Shown piece by piece: positions 49,810 through 62,900 of a stretch of DNA of 64,000 nt. Every line of letters starts with the position of its first letter. Positions within the stretch are counted from its first letter, which is position 1. The stretch is from Pomacea canaliculata. Its lineage: Eukaryota > Mollusca > Gastropoda > Architaenioglossa > Ampullariidae. The stretch is taken from positions 15,524,550 to 15,588,549 of the forward strand of contig NC_037596.1 in assembly GCF_003073045.1 (NCBI RefSeq), read 5' to 3'. The translations under genes were made by a program, and so were the position numbers. The notes under the pieces were generated by a model. That model made no database searches and was not told the DNA's origin. It saw only the letters and a list, made by a program, of their open reading frames with translations.

Positions 49810-52226
49810 TGTTATGCACTTAACAAACACTTTTGTATTGTTTTAGTCATACCGCCTCTATATATTTTACTTTCAGTTTCCTTCCCAATGGCAAGGTATT
49901 TTTTTTTTACAGAGATTCACAACATTTGAGAAGATCAAGGACGTAGAGGGAATAATATGTCTCACCACTCTCTTTTCTGTTGAGAGAAGGGGGACAACTC
50001 CTGTCTCTCGGGCACCTATATTTCTCATAACATAAATGACCTATGATATATTAAGATTAGAAACATCCTTTGGCCTTTAATTAAATAATAAATAAATAAA
50101 AGCTTGGTGTTTTATAGATACTTCGCAGTCTTACTTGGTTGACCATACCTAATATCTAAAATTAAAGTGACCATAAAAGCCCTTTTTTGTACCTGAGTGA
50201 GATCTTTTCTTCACAGATTGTCTGGGACTAGATTTTCTACCTAGGCAAGTTGAACAAAACGAGAAAAGATTATTTTGACACTAGTTTTGTCATCAAAAGC
50301 TATATTGCTTTCTACTTGATATCCCAGTATGTTATCTGAGGATGTATAGACCTTTTTGTACACCATAAACTAGTTTTAAGCACAATGGTGCTTCAGCTGA
50401 TTTCATAACAAGTAGCGCACACTCGCACACATGATCAGAAATAGTAAGAGTTAAAACTCACATGCCAACACATTCTTAGAAGTACAGAGGGTGTGTGATG
50501 GTTTCCTGAAGATTTACTGATGACAAAAGGCTGCAAACTCCCTTTACCTGGATCCGATGATCTTGGAACAGATATTAACAAGGGAGACAAGACTGTTTCA
50601 GTTCCCTTGGGATTGGTTGTGGAACCAAGAGATGAAAGAAAAAGTGATGAAACTTTCAATGAACAGCTGATAGAGCTGAGTGAGGATGACAGAGCTGATA
50701 GAGAAAGATCTGAGTTTTCGTAGGAGGTATAGACATTGTTGGCTCTTACGGAGGATAATGTCAGCGTTGATGTCCCATTTAATCTTATTATCAAGATAAA
50801 GTACATAGGTATTTGTAAGAGTCGACTACCTCGATAACATCATCGTGGATAATACTTATGACTGCCTCCAGCCTGTTTGTCTGAAACTCAGAAAGATAGG
50901 GAACTGCTTTTTGTGTTTTATCTCTGGAGATAGGTGGTAGCTGCACACTTAGTTTTCTGTGTACTTGTTCTTGTAAGTTAACTTTGCAGAAATCTGCAAC
51001 CAGTCTGTAAGCAGCGATGGCATCCTGCTTTTAAGTTACAGTACTTTCTATGACTTGTATTTAAGTTGTGCACTAGATTATTATTTAACTATACCTCAAA
51101 GACGTACGACAAGAGAACCACAACAAACAAATGGAAATAAAATTGCCATAAACAAATCTTATAAAGTATTGATAAAATTCTTTCTTACAGCATGCGCAAA
51201 TTGAATCTACCTCTATTTTTTTTCTCTCTCTCTCTCTGCAATTATCAACTCAGCCACAAGCATTTCTGATCAGAGAGGGTCACCTTATAGTTAAAACATT
51301 TGTTTGCAAGTTTCTTAATAATTGCTTATATTTGGTGTGTGCTTTGTGGGTCAAGGTTCAAGATTCCAAGATTCATATTTCAAAATGCTTAAGGGTCATT
51401 AAGAAAGAGACTTCCAGAAACATTTCACTCAGTTTTACTACTGCTGCAGGAAATGTAATGTGTGGGTCCGTCTGGCATGAACGGTTTTCGGTGTATGAAT
51501 AACAAGATGTTGCATGCGTGTCTTCAGTTGGCAGTGGGAAGTACGGAGGTGGAAGTTGACAGTCTGTTGATGACATTTCAGACTGAGCAGTTGGTCGTCT
51601 GATGGCGAATTGTTTTCACTTGCCTGTCGACCCTTGAAGTATCATTAAACTACAGCCTTGGTTTCCCTGTAGGGGATTATACTCTTAGTCGCATTTTGTG
51701 ACCCCGTCACATTTATTTTCAACTGTATTAAAGACATTTATGTTCAGTCCTAGGACTACAGTCAAATAGTCTGAATTAAGTCGTCTTTTGTTAAGTGGAT
51801 TAACCAGTTAAATAGACTCTTGTTTTAAGTGTTTTATTTGTGTCAGCTGGTTCACGTATTGACTATCCGATACAAAATTCTGTCTACTTGTGCCTGTAGA
51901 AGGAAGGGAATCGACGAGTTCTTACTATGTTGCCACGAGTATAAGGTTCAGTTTAACTGTGTAAATCCGAACATCCCCGAACAAAGGGTAGAATACTTCA
52001 AACAGACCCGTGACACCAAACAAAGAAGCGACAAAGTTGAGAACTCTACATCTCACCTATCCTTAGCGCTAAGTGACAATAACATGGGTGACCCATGTAA
52101 ACTGATTTTTTTAACTACGAATTCTATCTACTTAGGTATTGAACTTTTCCATAATATTTATTTTGTTGCATGTTGCATTTAATCATGGCCGCTGTCAATG
52201 GAATTTAAGAGTTTACCATATGAAGG
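49810..52226. other. Convergent centre between T4 and T5
   Basis: Both T4 and T5 point into this stretch, so it should hold their 3' parts. Exon-like frames are 50520-50723 (+, acidic, ELSEDDRADRERSEFS), 50435-50806 (-, Ser-rich), 51373-51576 (-, Pro/Tyr-rich, LPPPYFPLPTEDTHA) and 51829-52182 (+, Cys pattern CCHEYKVQFNC). None has clear splice sites in the family phase, and none is recognised. I see no transmembrane exon here. Confidence 0.35.
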
Positions 52227-53734
52227 TGTCACGTAACAGACTCGCTGTCTCACAGACACACTCACAATCACACAGACAGACGCGAGCAACGAAGCCAATC
52301 GCTCCTCAGTGGACACAAAACACGCACACAAAGGTACAATACAACACATAAGTTTATTGACGGTCCCAGTACAACTCGCCAACTTAAAAGAAAAAGGAAA
52401 AGAGAACAAACATTACATCAAAAAAAAAAAAAAAAAAAACCCAAACAAACAAAGTAAGCGGAGGAGAGCCCCTCCACCAATGAGAAAGCATTACCTACCA
52501 TAAACACGCATTTATAGATACGCTTCCCAGACAAACTAATGGTGTCCGCATAATCCGGCACCACACTGAGTGTTCCCTATAACAAAGAAGCTTATCCGCC
52601 TCCCTGATCCCTGTCTGAGGCAATGTGAAGCTGATGTCACCTCGTCCAGTGACTGCTTCACACCTTCGCCTACTGCTCTGCCACCTGGCGATTACACAGT
52701 CCGTCCAATGACGAGTTGAATTTCGGCGACTAGTCGACGGTGCACCGACAATGCCACACAGGTGTGGCCGCCCTCTGGTGGTCGATAGCGCTCCGTCCTC
52801 AATTCGATGACTGACGGCAGTCTCTCCACGCTTCGACAATTAATGTCACCCTGGATACCTTCTGAGCCTGTAGAAAGGGATGCACATGGATAACACTCTC
52901 TTCGGACATGCACATAAAATCACGATGCTGGCCCCTTGTCTCTCTTAACATTTCGTTAACAGCGTCGTCTGCTACGACAGACGCAAAACCCTATGTACAC
53001 AGAGAAAATTCGCTAATACAATCTTGGTAGCTAAACACATGTCTTTACAATACAAATAAAAATCCCCAATGATATAAACTAAGCACTTAAGTCTTCCCCC
53101 GCCCCACATATATCTATGCAGAGATCTCTCAGCCACAGTCACTCGCGCATCCAGCATGTCTGCTCACTGGTCAGCTAGTTATTGGCTTTCAACAAGGCGA
53201 TAGGAAAAGTTTTATTTACTCACCCAATTCGGCTCGTGTTGAGTTGATTCTGTCACACGCAGAAAACGCCGGAGGAATGTGAAAATTTTTTAGTACCCGT
53301 CTCACGCACTAAGCTAGACTACTAGGCACACCAGCATCACACAGAAGGTACGGGAGGCGTTATGCTCACGCAGCCGTACCCTGGGTTCACCGACATCTCC
53401 CCGCACCCCAGCTTTACTCTATCCGTCACGATCCGATCCAGGCTTTCAATATATAGTTTCCACCTAACCCTGGAGCTCTCCTTCTTCTTACGCAAATGGG
53501 ACCCCCGCCCTCCTGTCCTACGTCAGGACCGGCGACAACAGACCATCTTGATTACGTCCCTGACTTACGATGTCCCCGAGGTAGGTCTATTAGCTCGTGC
53601 TCCGTCGCAGTTGAGAGAAGCTCCACGTGTTGGCCCCTCCCTCTGGCCAGATTAAAAGGGATGGCTACAACAGCCCCCGGGCGACCTCCCCCGCCCCCCA
53701 TACCTTGAGCACCCAAGGAGCAAACAACGCGACA
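52227..53734 (-). mobile_element. Solo LTR fossil, inverted relative
   Basis: Ends are TGTCACGT...AACGCGACA with a perfect 5-bp target duplication, GAAGG, at 52222-52226 and 53735-53739. Read on the minus strand it aligns along its length with the element at 48007-49548. Shared parts include a GTGTCCAC..GAGGAG block near one end and the AAAACGCC/GGCGTTTTCT core. The different target sites show two independent insertions. At about 1.51 kb it has no coding part. Confidence 0.78.
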
Positions 53735-54045
53735 GAAGGATCATGACGTGCTGCAATATATGATAGGGTACATGATATAATACATGATGTTTTTTCATTT
53801 TAATCCTGTTATAGCAAAATTATAGCTTAATTAACATAACTCTTCCCATTCGCAAGCAAATTACTAATCAATCGACTCGGAGAAAGTTACCGTTGTTTAA
53901 CTAGGAACTCGGTCTGAAATTTACACCCTCGTCGAAAAATATGATCAGCCTAATTTCTGATTCCCTATGTGCAAATTGCTGTACTTAAAATAATAACAAA
54001 AAATGATTGAGTTGTTGATTACCTACTACCTACTACAACACTCAC

Positions 54046-55513
54046 ATCTGACAAGAATGGCCACAGATCTCTTCAGTTCTGAGCCCGGTGCCTCACACGT
54101 GATGACCGGCCAGACGTCCTGACAGCCAAACCCTCCCACAGAGATCACGAGAGGCCCTACTCCATGTTTTGTAGAATTCTGTGTGTTTCCTGTTTCGTCC
54201 ACCAGTCGCACGGTGACAGGAGGGTTTCCGTTGGTAAAGGAGCACGAGACGTTAACCTCTTGGTTCTCCTCAACTACGAGAGTCTCGTTAACTTCTCGTC
54301 CATTTACTTGCAACCCTGTGACTTTTGGTAGGTCTATACAAAAAAACAGAATTCATGAAATAGAAATTCTATATATAGAAATTGTGTGTGTTGATGTTCT
54401 GTATTAAAAAATATAAAACATATACACTAGAATATTACACATAACTTTGCACATAAAAACTCATAGTTATTTTAAGTATTATCGTTTTTTCCCTTTTCTA
54501 CCCATTTCTCTCTCTCTTCCCACTAAGTTCTATTAAGGTATAGTTGCAAAAAATCAGAAAAACAGCAGGAAGAAAATTAAAAAAGAAGTATGGAAAGCCG
54601 ACATGAAAACATTTTGTATCAGTAGCTGCAAAAATTATCTTTAGAACCAACTCGCACTGTGTCGTCTTCATTGTGAAGAAAGATTGTGCTCCAGGAGATT
54701 TTTCAGTGCAGTCGTTATTAAGCATAAAGAAATACACAAACATTTTCAAATCGCTTACAAGTGACTTGGAGTTTCATGTTCCTTAATACTACCAGAGGTG
54801 AATTCAATCTGATGAGTTCCCAGAGGATGTGACTGTAGGTCCTCTTGACGAGCAGAGAGAAGCGCATCTCGTGGTTATCAGCCTTACACATGGAAACATT
54901 TTTGTAATTAATGCATCTGATGATATCTTCAGTGATCCATCGGCATCGGCACACATCGTGATATTTCTCATTTTCACACAACTTTATTTCAATTATAAAA
55001 GCTGTATCGACAAATGTCTGACTTGTCTCCTCTCTAAGGTGGTAAATAAAATCAGCCTGTGTGTTCTCTTGAATTGTTATGTTCTCGTGGTATGCTTCAT
55101 TGTTATCCGTTACTGTACCTTCAAGACAAAAAGTGTTTAAAGACTGTTTTAAACAAAAGTAAGGAATACTATCCAGAATCCTAAAAATCTGCCTTTATCT
55201 TATGTCATTAATTATCAATTTAATTCATTTTTAAAATATACGACCCTCATAGAGAGAAAGTAAACTAAGAGAAACCAAAAGGAAAGAAAATAACACAAAA
55301 AATTGAAAAAGTCTAAAATCAACAACGAGAGTATATTATCAAGCAACGGGAAATGTTTCATAAAGATTTGAATCATACTTAGTCATCATAAGAAAATTAA
55401 ATAATAAATAGTTATATACAACATATTAAAGATGAACAAAACTTACAGCTGAGAACGCCCTCATTTTTATAGACGAAGAGCAACAATAGACACAGGTAGT
55501 TCTGAATGTTCAT
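54046..55513 (-). CDS. T5: three-Ig family gene lacking a recognisable D3
   Basis: Exons in gene order are 55513-55447 (signal peptide MNIQNYLCLLLLFVYKNEG), 55118-54759 (D1, 360 bp) and 54333-54046 (D2, 288 bp), joined in phase 1. D1 has IKLCENE, VCRCRWIT, FSLLVKRTYSHILWELIR and LQVTC. D2 has VNVSCSFTNGNPP, GCQDVWPVITCEA and LKRSVAILVRC. Both are open throughout and close to T4. Downstream, where D3 should follow within about 100-1000 bp, there is 300 bp of non-coding sequence and then a solo LTR (53734-52227). No D3, stalk or membrane exon is seen as far as 49.8 kb. The gene may be truncated, may end on a short unrecognised exon, or may splice over the insertion. The coordinates given cover only the supported exons. 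Confidence 0.72.
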
Positions 55514-58435
55514 GATGATTTTTGTTCTGTGGTTCCTGCGGGACTGACCACGACAGTGTGGTAACTGTGTAAATATTTAAGGTTAACCGATTTCGACATT
55601 TATAGTTCCGTATTCTCAAGTTTCAGTTTTTGTCCAAAATGGAAAAGGAAGTAATTGTTACTCACATCTACATTTCACTTTGTGTTTAAAGTATCATATG
55701 ACTTGCCCTGGTCATTAAAAAAAAGCCCTTTGCACATTTCAAAAGGTTATAGTGTGGTTCTCGTAGCTTTTTTTTTTTACTTTTTACTCTTCCATTCATT
55801 GGAGCACCTTAATGAAAGCCATTCATTCTGTGGCATCATCCCTATTCCGATGACTATATACGTATACAAATAGTAATATAAATTAAAAAAGAAGCTCATT
55901 AAATTGAAATAAACACAATATAGCGATTGAGAAGTATTTCCTAAAAGGAAGAAACAATAGGACAACATGTCCTAAATCTCCGGCTTCAGTCCTCATGAGC
56001 CTTTGAGTAACCAGTACTACACTGGTTTACTTTTATTGGTCTATTTTCTTATAAACTCAAGTGTGCTAACACAGTCTTTATGTGTTATTAGTTGATGAAT
56101 TTAATTGTGGCTTGACATGCAAGGGCTGTTATTTCAAGTATGTCTTAGCTTGTGTCACACGCCTCATCAGAGAGAAAATTATTGGCCACGAACAATATTT
56201 GCCTCTCCATAGTTTTTTCTTTATAATCTGTTAAATTAATTAAAAACTAAAGAGACCGCAACCATGATTTTATGAGTCGGTAGAGGTAGTAGTTTCAGGA
56301 GGAGGAAGAGATTGATTTGATTGTGGTAGAAGTAGTAACTATTGATGACTTTTGGTTTGACTTAGGTGTAGTTACATCGCTTTCTTTCTCAATACTGTAT
56401 AATTTATTCAGTTACTCTTGTCGCAATCACTGTGACACACGTGTTATAAAGTTCTGCGTCCAATTTTCTGAACACAGCTACCTCCCTTTCGAAGGGAGAG
56501 AAGTCTGTTTGAACGAAATTATCGTTAATTTCACAGAGTACCCGTTCTTTGCAACTAGAACAATAACGAGACGGTATACGAGAAATGTGCGACTTGTACC
56601 TCGGATATTCAGGATTCCGGCATCATTTGTGAATTTCTATCGACAGGGACCATGTGTGTGCATTTCTTTTGGGTTTTCAAACATCAAACTCAGTTCCTGT
56701 AAGTCTAACTTCTTGTTAGATGACAACCTGTGTAAAGATGTACATGTACCTGAAAAACTTCACTTCATCTACCCGATTCTGTATACATGTATATTAAACT
56801 AAAAGTGAGTTCTCAAGCAAGTTTTCTGTAGATTGTTCCTTTTCTACACATTTTGATTTATCATTATCAGTTTAAATTATCATTATACCTTCTTTAGTTA
56901 TTTTTTTATAATTTTTTGGAAAAGGGAAAAATCATGTATACCAGTGGGTCAAACTGCCTGTAGCCTAGAGGTAAAAGAATGTTGCACTCGATAAGAGAAA
57001 TAACTAAGTCAACCCCTTCTTCACTTTATTAGCCTAGTGACTTACCTTTTAAAGGGATGCGAGGGGAATTTTTGTGTTGCATTTGTACGTTATTTTATTA
57101 TTTATATTAAAAATAAACCCTGTTAGATTAATACACAAATCAGTTTAGTTTAGTTAATTCCTTGTTACTCCTCGAGGAGCATAGGGCTGCAACAACAACT
57201 CGCACCTGGGCAGCCTTCCTGAAGTGTTCTTAGACCACGAAGGAGGGCTTCAATTTGTCAATACATTTGAAACACCAAGCATTCTTTAAAGAAATCAAGA
57301 CTCACCTTTGCCTCCTACTACATTGAGAAAACGAATGATCAGGTGTTATTTTTTGTTATGTAAAAATGTTTATTCACATGAAACAAAATCCACATTTGTA
57401 TTTAAAATGGTCATACGGACATTTGAGCAATCAGAATGAAAAGTACAAAAATCAAAATGAGTCCTTCTTTCTAAATTGACATATAGGCAAAAAACAAAAA
57501 TTAAAATTATCGATGTGTCAAGAAATGATCTTGAGTACAAAGTTTTTGCATAAGGAATCATAAGACTGTTACTGCCACTGGAAAATAATAATAATAGAAA
57601 TACTTAATTGACTATTTGTGATTTAGTTCAGCAAAACTCGACGATAAGAAAAGCCCATGAATACTATGATTGATCCATTCTAAGCAATAAATCCAGTTTC
57701 CAGTACATTCAATCCACCAATCTACTCGTACTCACACCAATCTAGTACACTCATAAATCATAGCACCAACAGCTCACTCATCCATTTCAAAGCCAGCAAT
57801 AATATCAAAGAAATGAACATACAAACATAATTGCAATGTAATCTGCCCAATAATATCTTGATTTAAATGAGCCTAAGTACAACATTTTTTGGGAAAAACA
57901 GATGTTACTCCTGGGAAGACTTACATATTTGTGAACAGCGAGTTTATGTATTTGTACATTATCCAGGGGATGCATGTTTGCGAGCTAGAGATTTTAGGTG
58001 CTTATAGATAAATATGTGCATAAAATCTTAAATGTTTAAAAAACTTGTTCAGTTAATAATTAGAACTGTGAATACTGAAGAGATGGAAGACTAGCCATAC
58101 TTTGTAACAGAGTATAGGTTATTGCGAATAAAGATTCATCATCATCAAGAGATTCACGAGAGACAGTTATCTTGACACAAACAGTAGCTTAAAATCTGTT
58201 AATATGTATTCTAACTCATATTATTCCCTCTACCTTAATATATATTTAAATTTTATCTGCAAATAAATTATGGTATTGCTATTTTAAAAAATGTTTATGT
58301 TATCAATTAACATATTTTTACCACTTTGGTGTGTTTTTTACTGTTTTCTGTCTTTGCTATGTCCAAAAAATCACAGAACTGATCTTAGAAATAGCTGCCA
58401 CGTGAAGTGTAACAGTAATCAAGATTTTTAGAATG
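55514..58435. other. Intergenic between T5 and S4
   Basis: This stretch is AT-rich. It contains a 161-codon frame at 56317-56802 (listed separately) and a short repeat-like patch near 57140-57240 with the palindrome CTCCTCGAGGAG. The rest shows nothing I can name. Confidence 0.45.
56317..56802 (+). other. Long cysteine-bearing open frame, unrecognised
   Basis: A 161-codon frame is unusually long for this AT-rich background. It contains SCRNHCDTRVIKFC, EGREVCLNE, VRLVPRIFRIPASF and GPCVCIS. The stretch VPRIFRIP loosely recalls LPPRFVRIP in S3, and the Cys spacing is broadly like the second half-domain of the S family. An internal GTAAGT donor (after Ser-Ser at about 56699) would end it in phase 1. 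Its acceptor phase does not fit. It may be a diverged exon or chance. Confidence 0.3.
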
Positions 58436-59357
58436 TTAGCAGCTTTTTTCTTCAATATAGACCAGAATGTTGTCGTTCTTTTCTGACTGGATATTAAGTG
58501 GAGCCTTCTCCTCATCATCAACAGGTAAAGACGACTTCTCAGTTGAAAAGATAACCACATAATCTTTCACGGTTGACTGACTTAAGTTGTCATCTCTGCT
58601 ATTGTTTTTAGTGGACTCCAAGGATGGGGACTTGGCATCTGATTCTCTAATAAGATACAAAGAACAACTTGTGATCTAGATGACAATGGTTGTATCTCAG
58701 TATGTGGGTACATGTGAAAGCTCATTCAAATATAAAATGTGATAGTATGATTATGATGCTGCTTATGAGGATGATTGATGTTTCATAATGAAAATGTGAA
58801 TAATTATTCCAACAATTTCACACTCACAAAGCTTAACTACAACACAAAGAAGCTTAAGTTTCACAGTCTACATCTTTTTAACATACGGTGACCTTTATAA
58901 TCGTTTAATCTTAAAACGACGGGAAGTCAGTGTGATTGTGACAGCAACGAAACATTGACGACTAAAGTTTTGTCATGTTTTTAGTTATCACTTTTTATTG
59001 TATCTTTTTGGTCACAATGGCTGGCAAGTGTTGAAAATCTGTTAAATGCGCCAAACGATGAGACGGGCAGAAAGTCTTTAACGATGATCATTGCACGAAA
59101 AACAATCTTTCCTGAATTGTTGCTGATTTAAAGAAGAATACACCTTTACTCTGACATTTTTATTTTGTATAATTTATTGAACAAGGCTTTAACCCAGAGA
59201 AAACAATCACGAGGCGAAAGTGGACATTTGTTGTGTTTAGAAGATGTTCGCTGTATTTGTGAACTAATGATTAGGCATTCCTTGGAATGTGTTTGTGTGA
59301 TATCAAACCTATCATGTGTTTATTTTAAATTACTGTAGCAATAATGTGCTTTCAATA

Positions 59358-59389
<32 letters not shown>

Positions 59390-59835
59390 CAAATATCCCC
59401 ACACTTTTAAATGTATAAATTCTACACAAGGTTTTCTTCTACAGTAACTTACGGTGTATGCGTCTTGTCATCTGAAACGCAAGAAATGATTACCTTTACT
59501 AAGCTGCGTAATACAATTTACATAAACTAGTGATGAACAGTGTTTTCTTAAAACCAACAAATACTACTGTAATTTTAGTGTATTCATTAGTAGTATTATC
59601 TTCTAAACATTAATTCTATTAAATACTATCTTGGTATAAAAAAGAACTATTATAAGTCCTCCATTAGCTAATAACCATTAATAAATACAATCGCAAAAGG
59701 TCATCAGCTCTAACAGTCTACCAGGAATATATTCCAGGTGTCTCCTCTCAACATTACAGAGATGACTTTCCGACTCTCTTTTCAAAGAATAAATATGTTA
59801 TATTGTACATTGTTAAACGTTTGAACATTACGTTG

Positions 59836-59900
<65 letters not shown>

Positions 59901-62900
59901 TGCATATTAATGTGTTTTTGTACAATAATACAGAGTTTTATTTACTCTTGCAAACTTCTTTGCGGAACACAATGGTGATCAAGCTCAGTACAATGGCGGG
60001 TGATGTTCCAATAACAAGGCCAATAACCAAACCAGAAAAGTCCCTGGATGCTGAGAAAAGATGATTTATGGTATGTGTGTTTAAATGACAAATATAAGAG
60101 AAGAAAGCTATCAATAATTAAGATAACATGTAGAAGAATAGCATGTGATGCACATTTTATATAATTGTAAATGTATACATATTATTTTGCTCTATTACTT
60201 TTGCATTTAAACGTATACCTATAACCATCAAGCATAAACCAATAAACTAATATCACACCTACATTGTCTAATCCATTAAAAACAATACTTAACTTTATAT
60301 TATATATGCATGTTAAATTCATCAATATTTCTTTACATATAAATATACAGCTCTTATGTATTAGCTATTATACGTTTGCAGGATGTGTAAATGTGTGCCT
60401 GCCTTCGTATTCGTGTAAAGTTAGTTAATTGGAAGTGTCTTTGAAATTGTGTTTGTATCTGTGTCTCGAACATCTCAAAAGAAATGTAAACATAGTGATT
60501 AGTATTTACCTTTCTGATCATAATTGTTTTCTTTTATGTTGTTTTGCTGCTGTTTATTCTTGCTTTCTTTTTGTCCGTCACTTTCGCTGTCAACAAAATG
60601 ACAGATTTTGACTTTACTGGGGTCATGTCCACTAAGTGTGTATCCGATCTTGCTTGGTCTTGTAACATATGTCTTTGGTACTTCAATTTCCGCAGTATTT
60701 GGCACAGGTAACCTGCACTTGAAACCTTCTCGTTCGATGCACGCAAGCTTGTCTTCCACCCATGCACAATCCACCAGCAGGTCTGTAGGATGTATTGAGA
60801 CAGGGAAGTAGCTTACTGGTTTTTAAACATATTTGCCTTGAGTATCATTTAATATACAAGTTACATTTGCCACAAAAAAAACAAATCTACAATTTTACTA
60901 TTTTCGCCCTTTTTGCCTATTTTTCTTCTTAATGTACAAGTCTATTGATAACCTCACTGAAAGTGTAAGACAACATGTAACAGTGAAGTCGACAGGGAAT
61001 ACTTAAAGGTAAAGCTTTGGGGTTTTTTTTTTTTTGTCTTTTTTTTTTGTGTCTTTTTCATGTGATAGCTAGTATAGGGCTATAGTGTTAGTGTCTCACT
61101 TCTGTCCCCCCAACCCACCCACGGAACAGGCGGACGCGCTGGTAAGCAGACTATCAGGTGAAACGGTAAGTGAGGAGACGTGTTAGCGGCGAGGTGTCAC
61201 GACGGACATAGATCAAGGTCAGGTTGGAATGCGGAATGGTAGGTGTCGTTGCGGAATGGTAGTTGTCGTTGCGGGGGATCCCTCAGAGAAGGGAAGAGTG
61301 TCGGTCACCCTACGCCGTTAGTTACGGAAGTTCCGCGGCCTACCTGAAACAGGATAACCGCGCTACCTACTAGTGCCACCCGTTGGATGCAGGTATTGAA
61401 TGGGAAATCAGACAAGATGGCGCCATAGTCGCAGATTGCTTTACTAGTGAGAGGGGGTAAAGTGAGGGGGTGTAATGTGGCCTGGAATAAGCCAGAATTA
61501 CCACATGTCAATCACGTGTTAGCTGAGTGTGATTGGATAAATTTAGATAGTGGAATAGTCCAAGTGAGTCTGTGGAATGTTGGACCAATCACGAGAGAGA
61601 AGAACCCGCGCAGGTGAGAATTTAACATCACGATCGGCGAAGGATCGGAGTCTTTCGCACTGGTGCTCGAGGAGGAAGGTTGTAGCCGAAATCTGTTCAC
61701 GGCTGTTCAGATTCTCTGCTGTGAGTTTGTCTGGGAATCGTGACAACTCCAGCACAACCGACTCAGAGGTGTGGAAGACCCGCTCTGTCGCAGAGTGAAC
61801 GACGCTTCATCTCCAGCATCTGTTTGGTCGCAAACAGTAGAGGCAAAGCTGGTAGATAAGTGTTGGTCCTGTTAGGCGCTGTTAAGTTTGAGACAGCAGT
61901 CCGGCCTAAGCGACGTGGTACAGGTAGGCACGCGGTGGTGCCAGGATCTCTGCGCGTGAAGAAGGAGGCCGATACGAACGACGGAAGACATCAGAAGATT
62001 CCAGGACGTCGATCAAGGAGGGCCCTCACGTGACTAGAGACTTGTGTGTAAAGATAAGTGGCGTGTGGTGTGTGTAGTGTGTAGTTTGATTAAGATTAGT
62101 GGATCGTGGCTCATTAGATATCTGGACTAGAAGGAGAACAATTAGAATAACGGGACACCCTAGATAACGACCGTATGGTTATATTTGAAACTGTATCATT
62201 TTTGGCATAATTTGTATAATCCTCTCGATGATTAACAACCTTCTTTTTATACACTAAATTGCCTTGAGTTGTTCATTGGGGTTATGCGTGCTGGGGGCTC
62301 GAGCTAATTAAAAGTGTTAATTGATAAGCAATTTAGTGTGAGAGCACGCGGTAAATGTCGACGTGATTAGGTAGAGGTATCGAGAGTGTGATAGACCGAG
62401 GGACGGAATCACAGCCTCTGACCATCTCCACGTGCTCTTCCCCAGAGTTACGCGACAGTCTTTGTGACCACTTTTTTCGGGACCAGCTTTACACGAGGAA
62501 AGAGGGCTTCTTTGGCCTTTCCCTCACTGTCTTACGTTTACTAACACTTTATAGTGTCATGTACTTTCTCCCGACAGCTGGGTTGACGGGAAGATGAACT
62601 CGTCAGCTGGGTATGTTATTTACACCCAGGTTGACTTCTTTGTAATTTTTTTTAAAAAGAACTAAACACTATTAACTATTTAAAAGTGGTGTACATATAT
62701 GTTTTCAGCGACAGAGAGAAAGAAAGAGATGTGATATACCTGTTTTGCCATTTTCATTATAAAGATAAACTGCAAAATCTGTCCTCGTAGTGTTTTCCGG
62801 AAATATGCAGTTTAGGATAGTTGTCTTAGAGGAATCATACTCTGTTTCCATGCTACCTGCAAATTGAGCGCACGTACACATATTAATGATAATAGTATCA

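Noticed and set aside
48007-53734. A single composite element or a full LTR retrotransposon spanning both LTRs
   Set aside because: The LTRs are in opposite orientation and have different target duplications, so they are separate solo elements and not the two ends of one provirus-like copy.
61084-62548. DNA transposon with AGTGTTAGT...ACTAACACT inverted ends in the S4 intron
   Set aside because: The 9-bp match is perfect but short. No clean target duplication was found, and the LTR-like end at 62457 explains the block better.
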